Source: Sugiyamaella lignohabitans (Eukaryota; Ascomycota; Dipodascomycetes; Dipodascales; Trichomonascaceae). Taken from it: 64,000 nucleotides of DNA. The stretch spans positions 2,170,001 through 2,234,000 of the forward strand of contig NC_031673.1 in the NCBI RefSeq assembly GCF_001640025.1, written 5' to 3'. This document shows positions 41,921 to 52,167 of the stretch, piece after piece. A program made the translations under genes and the position numbers. The notes under the pieces are model-generated. The model made no database searches, was not told the origin of the DNA, and saw nothing but the letters and a program-made list of their open reading frames with translations. Each line of letters starts with the position of its first letter. Positions within the stretch are counted from its first letter, which is position 1.

Positions 41921-44160
41921 ATGTCTGCCAGCACATCACCTTCGATGAGAATGCCAGCAGCATTCAGAGCTTTAGCTTTGAGTAGCTCTCCTCAGCAATC
42001 AGGTCTCGAGTCTCAAGAACCAAGTGGTAATGGATCCAATGGGCTGCTTAAAAGGGGTGATAAGCTCAATAATGATGACCCGTTGTCACCCAACTTGAAC
42101 CAAAAGCCCACTTCTATTTCTAATGAAATTATTTCCAATTCAGACTTGGCTGATGCTGATGGAGCTGAAAATAGCACTGTGGATGGTGAGGACGATGAGC
42201 TAACTGCTCCGTCTACTCCTCGAACCACTGTCGATTATGATTTGTCCACTAAATCGCTCTCAACACCAATAGCCCCACCTCTGAGACATACATTTTCGTC
42301 ACCGTCTCTTACAGTGGCCAATGGAACGTCTCCATCGTCTACACGCAAAGTACCAACATCGAACAAAGATGACAATCACGATAGTTCTGCCAATATTGAA
42401 CTTGCCGATGATGAGCCTGCAGGTGTGTCAGATAGTATTAAAAATGAAAGCGCCAATGGAACAGCTGATACGAATGCTAATATCAGACTCGATAACAATT
42501 CTAATGACAATACCAACACCGAGCATAATTTGACTTCTCAAGCTCAGGATAGTGACACGCATGCATTCATCACTACAGAGCCAGGGTCTCTCATGGACGA
42601 GAAGTATCTCTTATCTGAGCGTGACAGGTATGGATTCAAGAAGACAATGGGCTTCAAATCAGTGGAAGAATACAATGCCTGGTGGAAAAAATACCGGCTA
42701 CATCTGATTCGCCGTAAGAAAAAATGGGATAAGCTCATCGGCGATAATGGTGGATATCTCCCACCTTCGGAAACTGACGGTGGTGTTCCGGTTCCCAGCA
42801 GGTTTCCTTCCCGATCTGATACGGGTAAGTGTTATGGAGTCTGAGCACTCCTGGTAGACTGTTTTCATTTGATATTCCATAGAGTGGTTCCATAGGTGGT
42901 CCAAAGATACGGCCCGACGTCCCTGAATGTCAGTGGTCTCTAAGCAGTCAAAAATACTAACATTTTATAGTGAAGCGCTATGTGCGAAAAGGTATCCCCT
43001 ATGAGTGGAGGGGACATGCTTGGTTTCATTATGCCAAGGGCGAAGAGTTATTGAGGGCAAATACTGGTTTGTACGACAAGCTATGTCGCGATACTAAAAA
43101 TTTAAAGAACAACGATACCGAGTTTATCGAGCGCGATTTGCATAGAACATTACCCGAGAACATATATTTTCGGGCAGATAGCGATAAGAATCTGAGTCAT
43201 GATCAGAGAGAGGAGACACCACATATCCAGTCTCTTCGACGAGTTTTGACGGCATTTTCTGTCTATCATCCAAAGATTGGCTATTGTCAGAGTTTGAATT
43301 TCATTGCTGGAACTTTATTGCTGTTCATGAATGAGGAAAGGTCATTTTGGATGTTGCATATTATTACCCAAAGATATCTTCCAGGAGTTCACGAGGTGAA
43401 TTTAGAGGGAGTGAATATCGATCACGGTGTGTTGATGATATACTTAAGACAAAACTTGCCCAACTTTTGGGATAGGTTATGTGTCAATTTTGATGGGCAA
43501 CGTTGTGATGAATTTATAAGTAAGCTACCGCCTATCTCTCTTGCCATAACTGCCTGGTTTATGGGTGCCTTTGTGACTATTCTTCCTCCAGAGTCAATGC
43601 TCAGAGTCTGGGATTGTATGTTTTATGAAGGTCCTCGTATTCTGTTTCGCGTTGCATTATCTATTTTTAAGCTTTGTGAACCAAGAGTTAAAGATATTTC
43701 TGATCAAATGGAAATGTTTCAGTATATTCAGAATTTCCCTAAAGGCTTGACAGATCCCGTCGCATTTTTGGATATTTGCTTTCGTCATGTTGAAGCTATT
43801 AAAGACGATGACCTGAATCGTACCAGAAAATTTGTGACTGACAGGCGCAAGCTGGCCTTTTATCCTCAGGGTCTGGGTGGAAATGACTCTGGAAATAGCT
43901 CTGACCTTCCTGCTATCAGCGATCTAGATGCATATAGAGCTTTCAGAGCGTCATCCAGCAAAAAGGGACTCTCGCTGAACTTCCATCTCAAACACCAGTT
44001 GAGAGCCATCACTGTCAAGAGCCGTAGACTGAGACATTCCTCGTCGATTCAATCTGCCTCAGCTGCTACGTCGGATGGCGGATCGTTTGGTCGCAGGCTC
44101 ACTTCATTCCCCAAAAAATCAAAGTCTTTGCGGTCTTCAGCCACATCGACACACTCTTAG
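41921..44160 (+). CDS. MSB3: TBC-domain Rab GTPase-activating protein, Msb3/Msb4 type, two exons
   Basis: Exon 1 is 41921-42824 and exon 2 is 42971-44160 (697 residues). Donor GTAAGT is at 42825 with branch ACTAAC and acceptor TAG at 42970; the join reads RSDTVKRYVRKGIPYEWRG. The first 220 residues are Ser/Asn-rich and disordered, followed by a short conserved box (KKTMGFKSVEEYNAWWKKYRL) typical of Msb3. The TBC domain (about 302-540) has the arginine finger IERDLHR and the glutamine finger in IGYCQSLNF. Msb3/4 accelerate GTP hydrolysis on Sec4 and other Rabs and act in polarised secretion. The C-terminus is basic and serine-rich. Msb3 and Msb4 cannot be told apart here. Confidence 0.92.
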
Positions 44161-44480
44161 CATTTGCAATTCATCACATAGTATACTGTTGCTGCCTAGC
44201 AGTCTTGTAATGAATAAACTAGATTTAATTTTAATCCTCAAAGTTGAAAAAAATAAGAGGTGTTCGCACTGGGGGTCCGATCTGTTACCAGACGCCGCGA
44301 AATATTCCTTGTTTTGTTATCAGGTCGTATAATATCACTAACTATCCAAGATATTAACTGTAATTGATGATTTTGAGTTCAAAAAAGCACATTTCGGCCA
44401 TCAGGCTGCGAACGGCTGGGCTGAAGATTTGGCTGGTTTTCTGCTCACGGGAATTCCATGAGATCGGATTACAAGATCCT

Positions 44481-44554
44481 GGTTCCTTGGCCCAGTTGGT
44501 TAAGGCACCGTGCTAATAACGCGGGGATCGGCGGTTCGATCCCGCCAGGGACCA
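44481..44554 (+). tRNA. tRNA-Ile (anticodon AAT)
   Basis: A 74-nt cloverleaf. Acceptor GGTTCCT/AGGGACC (one T-G pair) with discriminator A; D arm GGCCCAGTTGGTTAAGGC; anticodon loop CTAATAA; T arm GGCGG/TTCGATC/CCGCC. Nearly identical to the S. cerevisiae gene. No intron; T-run from 44562. Confidence 0.97.
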
Positions 44555-44680
44555 TTGATTCTTTTTGTGTTTGTGGTTTTTTTTGGGTCACTTGGCACTT
44601 TTATTCCGTCTTGATAGAATATGGAAAGAATGAGATTTATTTTGTAATATAGACTAGAAGACCTAAACATTGGAGCGATT

Positions 44681-45325
44681 CTATTGTCTTAGCAGAGAAT
44701 TCTGATTACGAGACAGACCGTACTCGATGATTTTAAAATCAAACTGTGGAGGATACCCGTGCTTGTCAATGACATGTCGGCGTCGTTTTTGAGCAGTGGA
44801 ACAGAATCTGTCACAACCCTCTACAAGGCATCCATACTGATCTGTTAGTCTAAAGTCTGAAACCCTGGAGGTCCGACTCGAGCGAAGCGAGAGGAGCAGC
44901 GGGGTCTGGGGCGGAGCCCCAGCCGCCGGAGGCCACAGGGACGCTTCTTTGGCTTCCCACCCCCAATATACTACTCCATATTCACTCAATGAAATGGGAA
45001 CAGAACGATTACTTACTATCTTTTCACCTCTGGCCTGTCTGGCACCGGCAAAGGCATCGTGACATTCTGTAATGTGTAGTTCGAGGATGATTTCGGATGG
45101 GAAAACTTTGTGACATACACTACACCTGTAACTGTGGAATCGATGATAGTGGCTTTCGAATTGTTCGAGTGAAACGAATTGCAATGGGTCGATATGGCAG
45201 AATGGCGGCAGATTACAGGTTATCAACTGGTCTGGACTGGGTTGGGCACTATCGAGAGAAGCAAGTTTAGGCTGTAGATCCACATCATTAATTACATCGT
45301 CGTCATGAGATCTGACTCTTTTCAT
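44681..45325 (-). CDS. C2H2 zinc-finger protein, ZNF511-like, probably two exons
   Basis: Exon 1 is most likely 45028-45325 and exon 2 is 44681-44841 (152 residues). Three finger units are visible: C37 with H59 and H64 (SHYHRFH), YRCSVCHKVF ... HITECH, and YGCLVEGCDRFC ... RRRHVIDKHGYPP, the order seen in ZNF511-family proteins. Exon 2 has a clear start (CTAACAG). The consensus donor GTAAGT at 45016 does not keep the frame; GTGAAA at 45027 does, giving ARQARDQYGCLVEGC. Unspliced, the frame is also open straight through the GC-rich element and would insert about 60 unrelated residues between the fingers. Function of the family is poorly known. Confidence 0.7.
   Translation of the reverse strand: MKRVRSHDDDVINDVDLQPKLASLDSAQPSPDQLITCNLPPFCHIDPLQFVSLEQFESHYHRFHSYRCSVCHKVFPSEIILELHITECHDAFAGARQARGEKIVSNRSVPISLSEYGVVYWGWEAKEASLWPPAAGAPPQTPLLLSLRSSRTSRVSDFRLTDQYGCLVEGCDRFCSTAQKRRRHVIDKHGYPPQFDFKIIEYGLSRNQNSLLRQ
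44874..44933 (-). repeat. GC-rich element inside the ZNF511-like intron
   Basis: Type 1 copy, intact stems, sense-oriented with respect to the gene in the reverse form, located 30 bp from the acceptor. Confidence 0.92.
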
Positions 45326-45699
45326 TGATTAAAGAGTGGATGAAAAGGTGAAGTGGTAAAGTGGTAAACATGATTAACATGATCGTCAGGTGAGATCAAG
45401 CAATATGTAGCCGCATTGGCTCTGTGGACATCAGGAATCAATGATTCAGTTTTGATTATAATTGCACGATTGAAAAGTATGAAGAAAAAAGAAGGTATAA
45501 ATAAGAAATTAACCTATCTGGTCAGCTAAATTGTAATCTATTGATCATAGTTGGATCTCAAACCCATATTTAGCCTTTACTCATGGATCTTAAATCTCTT
45601 ATCTTTTAAATGGATAGAGGTTAGGGTGAAATTTGCACTTATACTAATGAGTCAAAGCATGATATTGCAAGTCAACCCATTTTCCAACCAACTTGTAGA
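45326..45699. other. divergent promoter, ZNF511-like / DLD2
   Basis: AT-rich, 374 bp, no gene or repeat seen. Confidence 0.5.
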
Positions 45700-47331
45700 A
45701 TGAGAACTTCACTTGGAAGAGCTATTTCACGAGCTAGAATCTCGAGTCGAGTCTCTGCTTCTCGACTTTCCATCAATGCATCCAGGGCTGTTTTGGCATC
45801 CCAGCCATTTACCGAGATCGGTAATAATGCTGGCAGCAGAACCCCGGCTATAAGCTACAGAGCTTACTCCAAACAGGCCAAATTGACTAAGGACACTTAT
45901 CACACTGAAAGAGGAGACTATGGCCAATTGACATCTGAGGATATTGCTTACTTCAAGTCCATTCTCCCAGAAAACGGAGTTGTCCAAGACAAAACCGATT
46001 TAGAAATTTATAACCAGGACTGGATGAGGAAGTACAGAGGTTCATCTGAGCTTGTTCTGAAGCCCAAAACCACTGAACAAGTCAGCCAAATTTTAAAGTA
46101 TTGTAATGAAAAGAAACTTGCTGTCGTACCACAAGGTGGTAATACTGGTCTCGTAGGTGGCTCAGTCCCAGTATTTGATGAAGTAGTTATTTCGTTGGCC
46201 AACATGAATCAGATTCAGAGCTTCGACCCAGTCACTGGTATTCTTGTGGCTGATGCAGGTGTGATTTTGGAAAATGCCGATAATTTCCTGCGTGAGCAAG
46301 GATTTATTTTTCCTCTTGATCTCGGAGCCAAGGGATCTTGTCACATTGGAGGAAATGTTGCAACTAACGCTGGTGGATTACGTCTGTTGAGATATGGAAG
46401 TTTGCATGGTTCAGTATTGGGACTCCAGGCTGTTCTTGCTGATGGTACTATCTACAATGGTCTTAGCAAACTTCGTAAGGATAATACAGGCTACGATCTC
46501 AAGCAATTATTCATCGGATCTGAAGGTACTCTTGGTATAATCACTGCTGTTTCGATTCTTTGTGCTCCCAAGCCGTTGGCGGTGAATGCTGCATTCCTTG
46601 GCCTGGACTCCTTTGAGCAAGTTCAAAAGACCTTTGGTAGAGCTAAAGGAGAACTATCAGAAATTTTATCTGCCTTTGAATGCATGGATGCCAATTCACA
46701 AAACATTGTGGCTAAATACACCGATTTAGCCCGTCCATTAGAAGGCAGTCATCCATTCTACGTTCTGATCGAGACTAGTGGCTCAAATAAAGACCATGAT
46801 GATGCCAAGTTGGAAAAGTTCTTGGAAGGATTACTTGAAGATGAAGTCATTGCTGATGGAGTCGTTGCTCAAGACGAGACGCAACTTAAAAACCTTTGGC
46901 AATGGAGAGAGCTAATTCCTGAGAAGCTGGGTCACGGTGGTGTATATAAGTATGATGTTTCCATTCCACTTGCCGATATGTTCAAACTTGTGGACGATGT
47001 TCAAGCACGTCTTGAGGAAGCTGGAGTTGTTGGTGATTCAGAAGAATTCCCCGCTATTGCTTCTGTTGGATATGGACACATTGGTGATGGAAACCTCCAT
47101 CTCAACGTTCCACTTAGAAGATACGATGAAAAGGTAGAAAAGCTACTGGAACCATTTGTTTACGAGTGGGTATCAAAGGTCAATGGTTCAATTTCAGCTG
47201 AACACGGTCTTGGTTTTGCCAAGAAAAACTACATTCAGTACTCGAAGGACGCGGGATCCATCGAACTCATCCGTGATCTTAAGAAACTGTATGACCCCAA
47301 GGCTATCTTGAACCCATACAAGTATGTCTAA
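45700..47331 (+). CDS. DLD2: mitochondrial D-2-hydroxyacid dehydrogenase (D-lactate / D-2-hydroxyglutarate type)
   Basis: 543 residues with an Arg/Ser-rich presequence ([17 protein letters not shown]). The FAD-binding PCMH domain (about 115-295) contains [16 protein letters not shown] and the [20 protein letters not shown] stretch. The FAD-linked oxidase C-terminal half has [14 protein letters not shown] and SAEHGLG, the metal-binding histidines of the family. Members oxidise D-2-hydroxyglutarate or D-lactate, in yeast (Dld2/Dld3) coupling D-2HG oxidation to pyruvate reduction. The presequence favours the mitochondrial Dld2 type over cytosolic Dld3. No intron needed. Confidence 0.92.
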   Translation: MRTSLGRAISRARISSRVSASRLSINASRAVLASQPFTEIGNNAGSRTPAISYRAYSKQAKLTKDTYHTERGDYGQLTSEDIAYFKSILPENGVVQDKTDLEIYNQDWMRKYRGSSELVLKPKTTEQVSQILKYCNEKKLAVVPQGGNTGLVGGSVPVFDEVVISLANMNQIQSFDPVTGILVADAGVILENADNFLREQGFIFPLDLGAKGSCHIGGNVATNAGGLRLLRYGSLHGSVLGLQAVLADGTIYNGLSKLRKDNTGYDLKQLFIGSEGTLGIITAVSILCAPKPLAVNAAFLGLDSFEQVQKTFGRAKGELSEILSAFECMDANSQNIVAKYTDLARPLEGSHPFYVLIETSGSNKDHDDAKLEKFLEGLLEDEVIADGVVAQDETQLKNLWQWRELIPEKLGHGGVYKYDVSIPLADMFKLVDDVQARLEEAGVVGDSEEFPAIASVGYGHIGDGNLHLNVPLRRYDEKVEKLLEPFVYEWVSKVNGSISAEHGLGFAKKNYIQYSKDAGSIELIRDLKKLYDPKAILNPYKYV

Positions 47332-47443
47332 GCTGCCCAAATGTATATTTATAATACGCTATTTTAAAATTCACATGCAAATACAATTTTATCGAAAGTT
47401 GAGCTAGGGCCAAGAGTAGTATCCCAGCGGGTCTGATGCTAAC

Positions 47444-47986
47444 TTAACGTTTACGTTTCTTTCGCTTAGACGACTGTTCAGATATAAATCCGCCAGCGAG
47501 AAGAGCGCCCCGTGCACAGGTTTGGATATGTCTAAACCGATCGGAGCCAAGCTGTATTCCACCGTACCAGCGAGTTACTACAAGCATGACATTAGTAACT
47601 TGCGCGGTTCTCAGAAACGTGAGCATATGCTCCCCAGCCGGTGGCTCGCCATCATTAGCATGGGCTATAATGTTAGTATACGTACGACACGGAGTCTGAA
47701 AACACGATGATACAGTATGCCTACCTTCTAGAATTATGTCACCTGTGGCATTAGCTATTCTCCAAGCTGTAATATTGTGACTAGCCTTTGCAATGCGTTT
47801 ATCCAACTTCAGAAGAGCTAGTTTCTCTCTTGCATCTTCGTCGGACTGGATAGCTATAGCTCTACCTATAAAGACCGACTTGCGGTCATGAACAGTATCA
47901 GATACAGCCCATTCAATGCCACTGGTATAATTTCTTGTGAGAACCCGTGTACATGTGGATGGCCTCACAGCTAGATACTTCAGCAT
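47444..47986 (-). CDS. IMPACT/UPF0029-family protein (YDL177C-like), two exons
   Basis: Exon 1 is 47725-47986 and exon 2 is 47444-47664 (160 residues). The start is the ATG at 47986; the frame is open five codons upstream only to a GTG. The 60-nt intron (donor GTAGGC, branch TACTAAC, acceptor TAG) is a multiple of three with no stop, so the retained form would also be open, but the splice restores the family motif AHANDGEPPAGEHML. The domain also has SVFIGRA and VVTRWYGGIQLGSDRF. There is no RWD domain, so this is not Yih1 itself. The N-terminus (MLKYLAVRPSTCTRVLTRNY) looks like a mitochondrial presequence, and the C-terminus is basic (SSKRKKRKR). Function unknown. Confidence 0.85.
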   Translation of the reverse strand: MLKYLAVRPSTCTRVLTRNYTSGIEWAVSDTVHDRKSVFIGRAIAIQSDEDAREKLALLKLDKRIAKASHNITAWRIANATGDIILEGRHTVSSCFQTPCRTYTNIIAHANDGEPPAGEHMLTFLRTAQVTNVMLVVTRWYGGIQLGSDRFRHIQTCARGALLAGGFISEQSSKRKKRKR

Positions 47987-48567
47987 GCTTGTGAGTGACA
48001 CCCGAGATTAGAGACGCTTTCATGAGAATTTAACAGCCGTGCCGCGGTCCATCAAGCTGAATGAACTTCTCTTCCATTAAAAAGAATGAATAACTACACT
48101 AACAAAAAAGCATTAGATGTCTAATGTTTATGTGTCAATGAGACCATTGTGTATGTCACAAACTTGGTACCGGTGTCGGCACTCGATGGTAAAAGAGGGT
48201 GATATTGTTGGCAATTGGAGGTTATTCAAATGTAAAGAGAGAGTATTTTGTATAGGAATATAGGAAACTTAAACCATGTATTAAATATAATTTGATCAAA
48301 GGAATTGAACAATGGGAAGATCAAGACGTTTTTGTACTATTCAAGCTAGTAAGCTGTTACAGTTTAATCGAGTTAAAGTTGCATTGCATTGCATGGTCGC
48401 TCAAGCTTTGGTAATACTGATATCCACAATCTCTACCGCCTCTGGGACAATGCTCGGAGCATCTTGAATTGCACCCTTAGCAGATCACTTTCTGCTGGTC
48501 TCACTAGCCGGAGGCAGTTTAGAAATAGAATCATGATCATAACAAAATAATAATTTACAGGAGACAG
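47987..48567. other. intergenic, no gene seen
   Basis: About 0.6 kb between the IMPACT-family gene and the NDC1 stop. Only a short GCCGGAGGCAG fragment near 48509 recalls the GC-rich element. Confidence 0.5.
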
Positions 48568-50535
48568 CTAAAAGGCAATATCGGATTCAGTGGCCACGCG
48601 AACAGCGCGACGTTGAACGGGGTCAGAAAGACCCATTCCACTAAGATACGGCCTAAATCGAACAGCTATCAGCTCGAATGCAGAGTCAGCAGCCTCAAGG
48701 ACTTCTCTAGCGCGTCTAGTCGACGAGTTGATAAGTTCTGGGGTAATTGTAGAGGCCGGATTAGACCAATGCACCGGTGGATCTGAGATATAAGATTCCA
48801 GGGCCAAGATTAGCCGGTAGTAACTGGAAAGAATATCCGGAATATACCTCTGGACAGTACCTAGAGCATCTTCATCAATAGAGAAACATACTAGGTACGA
48901 CAATGCTAGTAGAGCATCGTTACATAAAGCAACATTTGGGATGAGGGCATTGGTCTGGCGCCTGACAGTGTATCTGAAAGGTGCACCTGGTTTCGCTTCC
49001 AGGAATTTGGTAATTAGAGACTTGTACTGCGAAATGTACGTTTGAACTGTTGAACGAGCTTCAGTGATTGCAGATATAACTTCCTTTGATCGATGTGCTT
49101 CCTTATCTTGAAGATTGTCAACTATTCTAGCCCGCAGAGCATCAGAATTTGTTCTTTTATGATTCGTATTTAGGCTGGGATCAAGGAAAATATTGTCCCG
49201 GATAACTTTGATAGGTGGAGGAGAAGTAGCAGTTGTAACAGCTTGTTGGTGAGTCTCTTTCACCAGAGTATTTTTGGCTGTCGTCGAAGAGCCATCACCC
49301 GATGGTTTGTTGCTATTGGTATTATTTTTGGTTCCGGCTGAAGTCAATTTCTTGGTGAGATCTTCGGCAATTAATATACATTCACCATAGATTTCAGCCC
49401 AGGCAGATGTGGTGTTCTTATTATTGGGCAATCTGCTAGATACATTGGCTGGTGGTGGTCCAAACTGGTCAATTGGTCTGTCAATATCGCTATAAATAGA
49501 AGCTCTTCTCACTCTATCATTAAGAGAAATGTATGCCAGCTCCTGGAATGCAAGCAATCTTGTAAGTGGTCGGCCCGATGATTTGAGTCCAGTAATCAGA
49601 GTACCATTTGGATCGCGACTCTTGAAACTAATAAGCACACCTCGATGAAGTGGACCCAAAGACATATAAATATTGAATCCTGTGTTGCATGCCTCCCATA
49701 ATAAAAAGAGGAAAAATGAGCTGAACAGAGTAATAAACAGCATTTCAAAACTCAATGGAAAAGAAACATATTCACCAGACCGGTGTAGTTTGTAAAGCAA
49801 TACATATCTTGCAACCAAAAGTCCATTTCGCCAAATAATACCGCGGAATATCCAATAGACGATAGGGAATCCAATAGTAGCTGTAACAGCGAAAACAGTT
49901 GATCTTAGGAGAACGTCCAAAATCTTAGCCTTAGCCTTATAAAACGGGCTACTTTTACTACCAGAAATATCACCTACCGAAGAAAAACGCAAGTAATCGT
50001 AGTCGAACACTATGTGAAGAATTGAATAACCCAATGCTATAACAGTAGAGAACAAGGTGATGTACAGATATCTCTCGTTCAAACGAGGCAATTCATATGA
50101 ATTGTTGTTTAAAGTTTTGGTGGTGATAGCGATATCTCGCATATTGTACTTAATGAGCCAAAAATACAAAAAACTAGAAGCTGAATATAGACTAAATGCT
50201 TCGAGAAAGCCCTTGCGTTTAGTGAACCGGTTGTAAAGCTCCAAAAACAGACTCGGATACTTGGATACTTCAATGTGCAAATTGTACTTTCTAAGGACAA
50301 GAATGAAAAATCCTGATAATAGAATTGGCAAAGCCCGGAATGGAAGGAGCCACCATATCCAACCCATTTTGACAGGGAGCCCTGTCAACAGTGCAATTAT
50401 CCACGACAAGAAGAATATCGTCTTGAACAACATGCCAAACCTCACCTGTAAAAGAGCCATCACCATCAAATGATAGTGAGGCGGTTCTTTCCGCTGTGGG
50501 TTGCTCTGAGGAATCATTCGCACCACAGAAACCAT
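48568..50535 (-). CDS. NDC1: transmembrane nucleoporin Ndc1
   Basis: 655 residues from the ATG at 50535 (the frame is open seven codons further to a GTG). The N-terminal half has about six hydrophobic segments (for example TIFFLSWIIALLTG, LLPFRALPILLSGFFILVL, FAVTATIGFPIVYWIF). It is followed by the conserved cytoplasmic stretch LITGLKSSGRPLTRLLAFQELAYIS, which is diagnostic for Ndc1. The C-terminal half is soluble with a Ser/Thr/Asn-rich linker and a conserved helical end. Ndc1 anchors nuclear pore complexes and spindle pole bodies in the nuclear envelope. A TCACGTGA element lies 130 bp upstream. Confidence 0.92.
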   Translation of the reverse strand: MVSVVRMIPQSNPQRKEPPHYHLMVMALLQVRFGMLFKTIFFLSWIIALLTGLPVKMGWIWWLLPFRALPILLSGFFILVLRKYNLHIEVSKYPSLFLELYNRFTKRKGFLEAFSLYSASSFLYFWLIKYNMRDIAITTKTLNNNSYELPRLNERYLYITLFSTVIALGYSILHIVFDYDYLRFSSVGDISGSKSSPFYKAKAKILDVLLRSTVFAVTATIGFPIVYWIFRGIIWRNGLLVARYVLLYKLHRSGEYVSFPLSFEMLFITLFSSFFLFLLWEACNTGFNIYMSLGPLHRGVLISFKSRDPNGTLITGLKSSGRPLTRLLAFQELAYISLNDRVRRASIYSDIDRPIDQFGPPPANVSSRLPNNKNTTSAWAEIYGECILIAEDLTKKLTSAGTKNNTNSNKPSGDGSSTTAKNTLVKETHQQAVTTATSPPPIKVIRDNIFLDPSLNTNHKRTNSDALRARIVDNLQDKEAHRSKEVISAITEARSTVQTYISQYKSLITKFLEAKPGAPFRYTVRRQTNALIPNVALCNDALLALSYLVCFSIDEDALGTVQRYIPDILSSYYRLILALESYISDPPVHWSNPASTITPELINSSTRRAREVLEAADSAFELIAVRFRPYLSGMGLSDPVQRRAVRVATESDIAF

Positions 50536-51427
50536 TGTGCAAACTGGTATTGCCACGCTTCTGCTTTGCTATATGATTTAATGATCTAGGTCTCGAGACT
50601 TGCAAATGTAAACAAAAAATTCGGACCAAAACATGGCTCCTAACCCAAGTCGCGTTTGGAGGTCACGTGATTTGGATTATCGGGACGAGAGATAGATACA
50701 ATTGCTATGTTGTTAATCGACAGAAACGAAACGACAATCAAAACGAGAACAATATCTAATGCTTGTATGCCGCCCTCACTGGCTGGTATAACTCCTAAAT
50801 TAGACAATTAGATCGGTATCGTAGCTTGTTTTCACGTCAGTATGTAACTTTAGGCTGTTTCATGATAGACAATAGAAAGATAGATACAAAAGAGAGTGGC
50901 AACTAAATCAATTCTCATCCAAGCAGAGATCAATTCTTGAATATAAAAAAAATATGGTGAAATCACAAGATAATTAATCGTTATTGTTGACATAGAGAAG
51001 ATATCGATTGACATTTGTCAATTTGTCATGTGCATAAGCAGCAATGATCTGCGATGATATCCCGTATTCGGATTGATAAGGAATTCGTGAGTGGCGAGCA
51101 ATTGTACTCTCATTTCCTCGATATTGACACAAACTAAACGCGATTTCCTTGGAGTAGTTCATTCAAAGAATAGCCTTGATCCAATGTGAATCAATAATTC
51201 AATTGTTTAATCAGGTTTTTTGCTTGCGGACTTAACAGAAGTATGCGGCTGCATTCCAGCTCGTGACGCAGGGCCGGTGCAATATAAACCCCACTAAACT
51301 CAAGGTTCACCGTTCAGTTCAAGCATCAAGAAATATTACCCCATACTCATATTATTCGAGGCTGTATTTTATCAAATTGTAAAATTTTTTGGAGAATTCC
51401 TGTGTGGCCAGTGATTGTTCGTTCAAA
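50536..51427. other. divergent region NDC1 / FUN14
   Basis: About 0.9 kb, AT-rich, with TCACGTGA at 50663-50670 in the NDC1 promoter. No gene supported. Confidence 0.5.
50663..50670. promoter_or_regulatory. palindromic E-box TCACGTGA
   Basis: Cbf1-type octamer upstream of NDC1. A related GTCACGTGC is at 56679-56687 in the TRS120/RTC1 divergent promoter. Confidence 0.4.
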
Positions 51428-51916
51428 ATGTCGTCGAGATTCTTCTTTTCTCCTTTGTCTATGGGATTACGTGCCTCTGCCGCCTCTAAAATTACAGGTG
51501 TCGGACTCGGGTTGTCTGTTGGTCATTTTCTGACTAGAAGAATCAGAATTGCAAATGAGGCTGCTGTTGATCCCATTGTGTACACAAATAACATCCAAAA
51601 TAGGCCAATTGCTGTACGTAGAGGACGTGGTAGACTCAATTATCAACATCTTTCCGTAGGTAGTTTCAGTGGTCTATTATTAGGATATATTGTTGGGAAA
51701 ATAAGCAAACTTCTTGTCTTCCTGACAGCTACAGGACTCTTGTCAATTCAATTTTTGGAAAGTAGAGGCATCATTGAAACTTCGTCTCTACCTTTCGTGC
51801 AGAGAATATACCGGTTTGGCCGTGATCACTTGAACATCACTGAATTCATGCTCGACAAACCTTCTTTCAAGTTCAGCTTCTTGGCTTCGTTCCTTATTGC
51901 TGCTGCGAATGCGTAG
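51428..51916 (+). CDS. FUN14: FUN14-domain mitochondrial outer-membrane protein
   Basis: 162 residues from the ATG at 51428; the longer frame begins at a TTG and is unlikely. The FUN14 domain covers about residues 70-162 and shows a glycine-patterned membrane segment (VGSFSGLLLGYIVGKISKLLVF), a second segment (FLTATGLLSIQFLESRGI) and a third at the C-terminus (FLASFLIAAANA). Yeast Fun14 and human FUNDC1/2 are outer-membrane proteins with links to lipid homeostasis and mitophagy. The FUNDC1 LIR motif is not apparent. Confidence 0.88.
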   Translation: MSSRFFFSPLSMGLRASAASKITGVGLGLSVGHFLTRRIRIANEAAVDPIVYTNNIQNRPIAVRRGRGRLNYQHLSVGSFSGLLLGYIVGKISKLLVFLTATGLLSIQFLESRGIIETSSLPFVQRIYRFGRDHLNITEFMLDKPSFKFSFLASFLIAAANA

Positions 51917-52167
51917 GCTACTGTCTAATTTTGTATTTAATTGAGTAAATTGTGACTACTACTGGAGAGTTATCTAATTTTGAGAGACGTATGTCTTTAG
52001 AGGTGGAGCTGGGCTCTGCCTGAGTTTTGTTGCTCTAAAGATTTTGAACCTCATGAGATCTAAGAGCCATTTATCAGAGCTGTCATTTAGATTGTCATGG
52101 CGATCTCATTTTTAAATTGTCTATTATCTATATACAATGGATTGTCCACAAGCATTACATATATATC

